Source: Nitrospirota bacterium
GTDB lineage: Bacteria > Nitrospirota > Thermodesulfovibrionia > Thermodesulfovibrionales > JdFR-88
Assembly (NCBI GenBank): GCA_021819985.1
Contig: JAKAEG010000211.1
Span: 1 to 5,806, forward strand
Length of the DNA: 5,806 nucleotides
Direction: 5' to 3'
Made by a program: the position numbers and the translations under genes. The notes under the pieces are model-generated. The model was not told where the DNA came from, searched no databases, and saw only the letters and a program-made list of their open reading frames with translations. Shown here piece by piece: positions 4,103-5,806 of this stretch (position 1 is the stretch's first letter; every line of letters starts with the position of its first letter).

Positions 4103-5470
4103 CTACCTGAAGAATAAAAATGTTTCCAGCAGGAAAAGAGGCAAAAGCACCGGCAGTGAATATTTTATAATGTACCCGATAAAACCCGGCATCTCTATTC
4201 CGGATTCCTCCGAGATCGAACGCACCATGAAGTTGGGCGCTCCCCCGATATATGTCAGCGAGCCAAAAAAAACAGCTCCGGCCGAAATGGCTTCAAGGTA
4301 CCTGGAATAATCCGTAATAAAAAAGCCGACGGCGCTCCGGGTCCCCATGCCCGGATAAAAAGAGCCGAGAGCGGCCTTGAAGAAAGCCAGATAAGCCGGC
4401 GCGTTGTCCAGAAAGCTTGAAAGCACCCCGGTCGCCCAGAAGTAATGCGCGGGCTGACGTACCGCGCGCACAAGAAACCCAAGGTGTCCCGCGGCGCCCG
4501 CCTGAAGGATATCCAGGCAGGGTGTCATCGTAATAAATACTCCGGCAAAAATGGCCGCAACCTCCTGCAGAGGAAACCAGGTAAACCCGTTCTCGTCATG
4601 GATCCATTCCGGAGTGAAATACATGGACAGTACAGCCATAATGAGCACAATGATGTCCCTTATGATCTCGCCCGCTGTCCTCTGAATACCCCAAAAAAGA
4701 ATTTTTTGTCCCCTTTGCATCCTGGCGCCAAGGACCAGTGCGCCGATCACCCCTAAAAGAAAGATAACATTTTGCATGCCGCGCACCTTAAAAGGATGTT
4801 TTTCCCCAGCGGGAAATGAGTCCCCGCATTTTTCTTTGCGGTAATAAAAAGTGTCCGCCGCAAAATAGACCCCAAGCAGATATCCAATTGCCAAAAGCAT
4901 GTGGGGAAGGAGCCTCAGCGTCCAGAAGAACGGCACCCCGCTCAGATATCCAAGCACCAGGGGCGGCCCTAGAGGGCTGAGCGCGCCGCCGATATTGGCC
5001 GCAAGGAAAATGAAAAAGACCATGACAAGGGCCCTGTTTTTCCTCCCGGCGTTGGCCTTGATCAAAGGGCGAACAAGGAGCATCGAAGCGCCGGTGGTAC
5101 CCATGAGGCTTGCCAGCAGCGATCCTGCCAGGAGCATGGCCGTATTTGAGCCGGGAGTGCCCGATGAACTGCCCGTAATCAGTATCCCGCCTGAAATTAC
5201 ATAAAGCGCTCCCATCAGGATAATAAAAGGCAGGTACTCGTTTATTGTCATATCCAGAAAACTAACTGCCGCCGGCCAGCCGAAAACAGCGACCATCAGG
5301 ATGACCGAAGCGGAAGCCCAGAATCCGGAAATCTTGCCGGAATGGCCGTGCCAGAAACCGGGCGCGACCAGGGGCATTACGGCTATCGAAAGGAGCATGC
5401 CCACAAAGGGAATAACGCTCCAAAGCGGTAGCGCCTCTCCAAGTGCCTGGACTGCTTTGGAGCCATCCAT
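4103..5470 (-). CDS. Putative sodium:proton antiporter / citrate-transporter-like protein (ion transporter superfamily)
   Basis: The 455-residue protein has about 11-12 hydrophobic segments. Landmarks match the family I recall as CitMHS_2 (PF16980), usually annotated as a sodium:proton antiporter or putative citrate transporter: LPLWSVIPFVGMLLSIAVMP (14-33), GTTGASMLLVRPLIKAN (124-140), NIGGALSPLGPPLVLGYL (159-176), SSFLDNAPAYLAFF (351-364) and LTYIGGAPNFMV (405-416). The N- and C-half motifs are the re-entrant tips that bind ion and substrate in this superfamily. Two differences from the form I remember: the Asp of SPLGDPP is absent (residues 165-170 read SPLGPP) and the Asn of YIGNxPN is Gly (G410). 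Length is normal for the family and the frame is intact. The ATG has a weak AAAGGG 13 bases ahead, and a promoter lies at 5507-5515. It is transcribed alone or with DUF2249. The ion or substrate cannot be fixed from sequence. Confidence 0.82.
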   Translation of the reverse strand: MDGSKAVQALGEALPLWSVIPFVGMLLSIAVMPLVAPGFWHGHSGKISGFWASASVILMVAVFGWPAAVSFLDMTINEYLPFIILMGALYVISGGILITGSSSGTPGSNTAMLLAGSLLASLMGTTGASMLLVRPLIKANAGRKNRALVMVFFIFLAANIGGALSPLGPPLVLGYLSGVPFFWTLRLLPHMLLAIGYLLGVYFAADTFYYRKEKCGDSFPAGEKHPFKVRGMQNVIFLLGVIGALVLGARMQRGQKILFWGIQRTAGEIIRDIIVLIMAVLSMYFTPEWIHDENGFTWFPLQEVAAIFAGVFITMTPCLDILQAGAAGHLGFLVRAVRQPAHYFWATGVLSSFLDNAPAYLAFFKAALGSFYPGMGTRSAVGFFITDYSRYLEAISAGAVFFGSLTYIGGAPNFMVRSISEESGIEMPGFIGYIIKYSLPVLLPLFLLETFLFFR

Positions 5471-5506
5471 ATTGAAATTTTTTCCCTTTCCGGATTTTTG
5501 GGAGTT

Positions 5507-5515
5507 ATTATATCA
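5507..5515 (-). promoter_or_regulatory. Extended -10 promoter of the antiporter gene
   Basis: The minus strand reads TGATATAAT, a perfect TATAAT (5507-5512) preceded by TG one base away, the extended -10 form that can work without a good -35. Transcription would start near 5500, leaving a leader of about 30 bases. The -35 position (about 5530-5535, GAAGGG) is poor and falls beside the family B repeat arm. Confidence 0.6.
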
Positions 5516-5541
5516 CGCAAAGCTGGAAACCCTTCTTTTTC

Positions 5542-5569
5542 GGAGGGATTCCGGACAAGCCGGAATGAC
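5542..5569 (+). repeat. Half copy of the family B palindrome
   Basis: GGAGGGATTCCGGACAAGCC and the following GGAATGAC match 24 of 28 bases of the right arm at 590-617. The facing arm (about 5519-5538) is strongly diverged, although CTGGAAACCCTTC at 5523-5535 still pairs in part, so a weak hairpin remains. It sits just upstream of the antiporter promoter. Confidence 0.55.
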
Positions 5570-5643
5570 AAGACTTATTAACGTTATTTTGGGACAGCAC
5601 TTCAGAACCTGTCTCAATATTGATTTCGAAGCGAAAGAGAGCG

Positions 5644-5663
5644 GAAATCGTGGCAGCGATTTC
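5644..5663. other. Short perfect inverted repeat in intergenic region
   Basis: GAAATCG (5644-5650) and CGATTTC (5657-5663) are separated by TGGCAG. GAAATCG occurs a third time at 5686-5692. It could be a regulator site or a small hairpin; nothing identifies it. Apart from this and the listed repeats and promoter, 5471-5806 shows no gene. Confidence 0.25.
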
Positions 5664-5708
5664 TTCTGGACAGGGGAGAAAAGGGGAAATCGCCCGGAGG
5701 CGCAACGT

Positions 5709-5744
5709 CAAAATGGATTCCCGCTTACAACATGCGGGAATGAC
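5709..5744 (+). repeat. Palindromic repeat, family A, intact copy
   Basis: The layout is the same as at 445-481, with stem ATTCCCGC (5717-5724) and GCGGGAAT (5734-5741). Relative to the first copy, a G-C pair is replaced by T-A and the innermost A-T pair by C-G, so the 8-bp stem is kept by compensatory change. Confidence 0.7.
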
Positions 5745-5760
5745 TCAAAAGATTTAAGAC

Positions 5761-5796
5761 GTCATGCCCGAGGACCTTAACCGGGCATCCACTTTG
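5761..5796 (-). repeat. Palindromic repeat, family A, reversed copy
   Basis: Read on the minus strand it starts CAAAGTGGATGCCCGG and ends TCGGGCATGAC, aligning over its full length with the copies at 445 and 5709. The stem ATGCCCG (5764-5770) with CGGGCAT (5782-5788) is perfect over 7 bp, and the eighth pair is a G-T on the minus strand. It faces the copy at 5709-5744, forming an inverted pair 16 bases apart. Confidence 0.7.
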
Positions 5797-5806
5797 AATC
5801 ACTTAT

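Noticed and set aside
3966..4310. 114-codon plus-strand frame between DUF2249 and the antiporter
   Set aside because: More than half lies antisense to the antiporter C-terminus, and the remainder covers the DUF2249 upstream region with no ribosome site.
5301..5780. 159-codon plus-strand frame spanning the antiporter 5' end and the repeats
   Set aside because: It overlaps the antiporter N-terminus antisense and then runs through palindromic repeats; its translation has low coherence and no motif.

Overview
The window looks like a piece of a Gram-negative bacterial chromosome with moderate GC, from an anaerobic or facultatively anaerobic lineage. A multiheme c-type cytochrome, a NrfD/HybB-type quinol subunit and a Rieske/cytochrome b pair with a PDWY Qo motif would suit a menaquinone-using member of Desulfobacterota, Nitrospirota or a related uncultured phylum. 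That placement is inference; there is no rRNA or other marker gene here.

Layout. Positions 2-244 (+) hold the C-terminal 80 residues of a NrfD/HybB-type membrane protein, followed by a hairpin terminator. Positions 245-833 contain no gene. They hold a 331-bp segment bounded by 15-bp perfect inverted repeats (346-676) that is packed with palindromic repeats, then a candidate promoter. Positions 834-3657 (+) are a tight four-gene operon: a membrane-anchored pentaheme cytochrome c, an 87-residue two-helix membrane protein, a Rieske iron-sulfur protein and a full-length cytochrome b. A strong double-hairpin terminator (3666-3712) closes it. On the minus strand, converging on that terminator, lie a DUF2249 protein (3730-3966) and a 455-residue ion-transporter-superfamily antiporter (4103-5470). 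The antiporter has an extended -10 promoter at 5507-5515. Positions 5471-5806 carry more copies of the same palindromic repeat families.

How the genes work together (inference). Cytochrome b and the Rieske protein form the quinol-oxidising core of a bc-type complex. No cytochrome c1 or cytochrome f gene is present; the pentaheme cytochrome, anchored by a C-terminal helix, occupies that place in the operon and probably accepts electrons from the Rieske cluster and passes them to periplasmic carriers. The two-helix protein is probably a small subunit of the same complex. The NrfD-type gene upstream ends a separate transcription unit that probably also exchanges electrons with the quinone pool. 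The antiporter may use or adjust the ion gradient such complexes generate, but it is transcribed separately and no functional link is shown.

The most notable points are the variant bc complex with a pentaheme cytochrome and an unrecognised small subunit, the MITE-like element with nested palindromes, a palindromic repeat family whose copies keep their stem through compensatory changes, and an antiporter that appears to lack two residues normally conserved at its ion-binding motifs.
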